This document shows positions 62,728 through 64,000 of a DNA stretch of 64,000 bases, one piece after another. The position numbers were made by a program, and so were the translations under genes. Below the pieces are notes generated by a model. The model was not told the origin of the DNA and did not search any database. It worked only from the letters and a program-made list of their open reading frames with translations. This DNA comes from JBGANR01 sp044222225 (GTDB lineage Bacteria; Actinomycetota; Actinomycetes; Mycobacteriales; Mycobacteriaceae), in contig JBGANR010000010.1 in NCBI GenBank assembly GCA_044222225.1, forward strand, positions 62,001 to 126,000, read 5' to 3'. How positions within the stretch are numbered: position 1 is the stretch's first letter; every line of letters begins with the position of its first letter.

Positions 62728-63986
62728 CGCCCGAGGATCGGCGCCGGCTGGCGGCCGCGCTCGCGACCTGGCTGCCCGGACGCCGCTGGTTCTCGGCGAA
62801 GGGCCGAACGCCCGACGCCGTCGAGGTGACGCAGGTCGCCGACCTCGGGCAGGGGCTGTTCATCGCCGTCATCGACGTTCGCCTGCCCGGAGAGGCGCAG
62901 CCCTGGCGCTACCAGTTGCCGGTGGGGATCAGGCGGGACGCCGACGACCCGATCGTCCTGCTCGACGCCGGTCCCGCCGTCGACGCCACCGGTGAGCCGG
63001 AGCTGATGGCTCACCTGTTCGCGCTCCTCGCCGCGGGCGGGGAACGCGACGGCGTCCGGTTCGTGCCGGAGCGAGCGCTGGAACCCGTCGGTCCGGCTCG
63101 GCTGCTCGGTGCCGAGCAGTCCAACACCTCGGTCGTGTTCGGCGACACGTACATCCTCAAGATCGTCCGCAGGCTGTTCGACGGGGTGAATCCGGAGGCC
63201 GAGGTGGCGCGAGCGCTGGGCCCGATCCCGGCGCTCGCGCCGCTGGCGGGCACGATCGAGTACGGCGGCGCGACCTTGGCGGTGATGCAGGGATTCGCGG
63301 CCGGGTCGGTGTCCGGATGGGATCTGGCGGGCGCGCCCGGCTTCGTCGAACGTATGGGTGCGCTGGGCGAGGCTGTGGCGCAGACGCACGTCGCCCTCGC
63401 GGACGCCTTCGGCAGCGCACCGTTGACGGAGCCCGATCTGGCGGATCTCACGGTCCGGATGCGCGAACGTCTGGCACGTGTCGCCGCGGACGTCCCGGAA
63501 CTGGCCGAGCTCGTGCCCGCGCTGTCGGCGCGTCTGGCCGACGTGGGTGCTGCGGCCTCCGCCGCCGACCGGACGCAGCGCGTCCACGGCGACCTGCATC
63601 TCGGCCAGGTGCTCGCCACCGACGAGGGCTGGCTCATCATCGACTTCGAGGGCGAGCCGGGTACGCCGATATCCGAGCGCGCGGCATGGGATTCGCCGCT
63701 GCGCGACGTCGCCGGTGTGCTCCGGTCGATCGGCTACGCCGCGAGTCGTACTCCCGACGGCACCGGCGTCGACGCCGCGAGCCCGGTCCCGGCCTGGGCG
63801 GCCGCGGCCGAACGCGAGTTCCTGGCGGGCTATCGACGCTGCTCGGACGTCCCAATGGACTCGGCCTTGCTCACGGCGTATCAGATCGACAAGGCCGTCT
63901 ACGAGGTCGACTACGAGGTGCGCAACCGTCCCGAATGGGTCGGCGTCCCGCTGCGCGGGCTGCGGGCGTTCGCGGCGGGCGACTGA
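62724..63986 (+). CDS. Maltokinase-like sugar kinase
   Basis: A 420-residue protein kinase-fold sugar kinase. The end resembles maltokinase (AVYEVDYEVRNRPEWVGVPL), the N-terminus has TWLPGRRWFSAKGRTPDAVE and the catalytic core HGDLHLGQVLATDEGWLIID followed by DFEGEP. Maltokinase makes maltose 1-phosphate for glucan synthesis. Actinobacterial glucosamine kinases share this fold and could fit, as no trehalose synthase is fused or near. GTG 62724 overlaps the previous stop. The stop ends 14 bases before the window edge. Confidence 0.82.
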   Translation: MTPEDRRRLAAALATWLPGRRWFSAKGRTPDAVEVTQVADLGQGLFIAVIDVRLPGEAQPWRYQLPVGIRRDADDPIVLLDAGPAVDATGEPELMAHLFALLAAGGERDGVRFVPERALEPVGPARLLGAEQSNTSVVFGDTYILKIVRRLFDGVNPEAEVARALGPIPALAPLAGTIEYGGATLAVMQGFAAGSVSGWDLAGAPGFVERMGALGEAVAQTHVALADAFGSAPLTEPDLADLTVRMRERLARVAADVPELAELVPALSARLADVGAAASAADRTQRVHGDLHLGQVLATDEGWLIIDFEGEPGTPISERAAWDSPLRDVAGVLRSIGYAASRTPDGTGVDAASPVPAWAAAAEREFLAGYRRCSDVPMDSALLTAYQIDKAVYEVDYEVRNRPEWVGVPLRGLRAFAAGD

Positions 63987-64000
63987 GCTGCCGAAATCGA

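Overview
The window is chromosomal DNA of a high-GC actinobacterium of the order Mycobacteriales, probably outside Mycobacterium itself (Gordonia, Tsukamurella or Williamsia type). Support comes from SepH, LpqH, a DesA1-type desaturase, a resuscitation-promoting factor, mycobacterial-type SerC, PrrAB, CtpE, EchA6 and a string of DUF families typical of the order (DUF3027, DUF2771, DUF2530, DUF2537). From memory, the core gene order follows the M. tuberculosis stretch dusB/desA1 - tRNA cluster - ercc3 - rpfA - cspB - Rv0875c/0876c/0877 - Rv0879c - Rv0881/0882 - sepH - serC - citA - gltA2 - prrAB - echA6 - Rv0906 - ctpE, with accessory genes in between. No transposase, integrase, prophage, rRNA operon or CRISPR array was seen.

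Layout. 1-5 kb: start of dusB, a three-gene DUF445 / Abi-alpha / TetR operon, then a hypothetical gene and desA1. 5.1-8.6 kb: tRNA-Lys, a VOC/HxlR redox-sensor-like pair, an LppU-like membrane protein, tag, and a tRNA-Glu/Asp/Phe cluster ending in a strong terminator. 8.7-14.8 kb: a PASTA-less Ser/Thr kinase coupled to a beta-lactamase-fold lipoprotein, a threonine dehydratase, a second LppU-like protein, an SDR and AlkB. 14.8-24.4 kb: aminotransferase, XPB helicase, its helicase-associated partner, rpf with a c-di-AMP riboswitch and a CRP-like site, a secreted CocE hydrolase and CspB. 24.6-32.2 kb: DUF2771, an MFS protein, and a DUF3027 - sacsin-like ATPase - class V aminotransferase operon. 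32.2-43.6 kb: LpqH, DUF2530, purine permease, Eis-like acetyltransferase, TrmH, DUF2537, SepH, SerC, a secreted TAP-like hydrolase and citrate synthase 2. 43.7-50.8 kb: PdxH, MFS exporter, PfkB kinase, citrate synthase GltA2, FKBP, and PrrAB. 50.8-64 kb: a NatAB-like ABC exporter sharing an operon with PrrAB, EchA6, a metallo-beta-lactamase-fold enzyme, a RES/Xre toxin-antitoxin pair, CtpE, a LIP lipase, a CPA1 antiporter, an epoxide-hydrolase-like protein and a maltokinase-like protein.

The most unusual signals are: four copies of a roughly 20-bp dispersed repeat (two as a tandem pair in a promoter region, two inside coding genes in the same reading frame); a 27-bp inverted repeat that looks like a miniature element; the stacked CRP-like site and c-di-AMP riboswitch in front of rpf; the Abi-alpha operon and the RES/Xre pair as accessory modules within conserved order; and the exporter-PrrAB operon. 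Start codons and families were judged by eye; nothing was searched.
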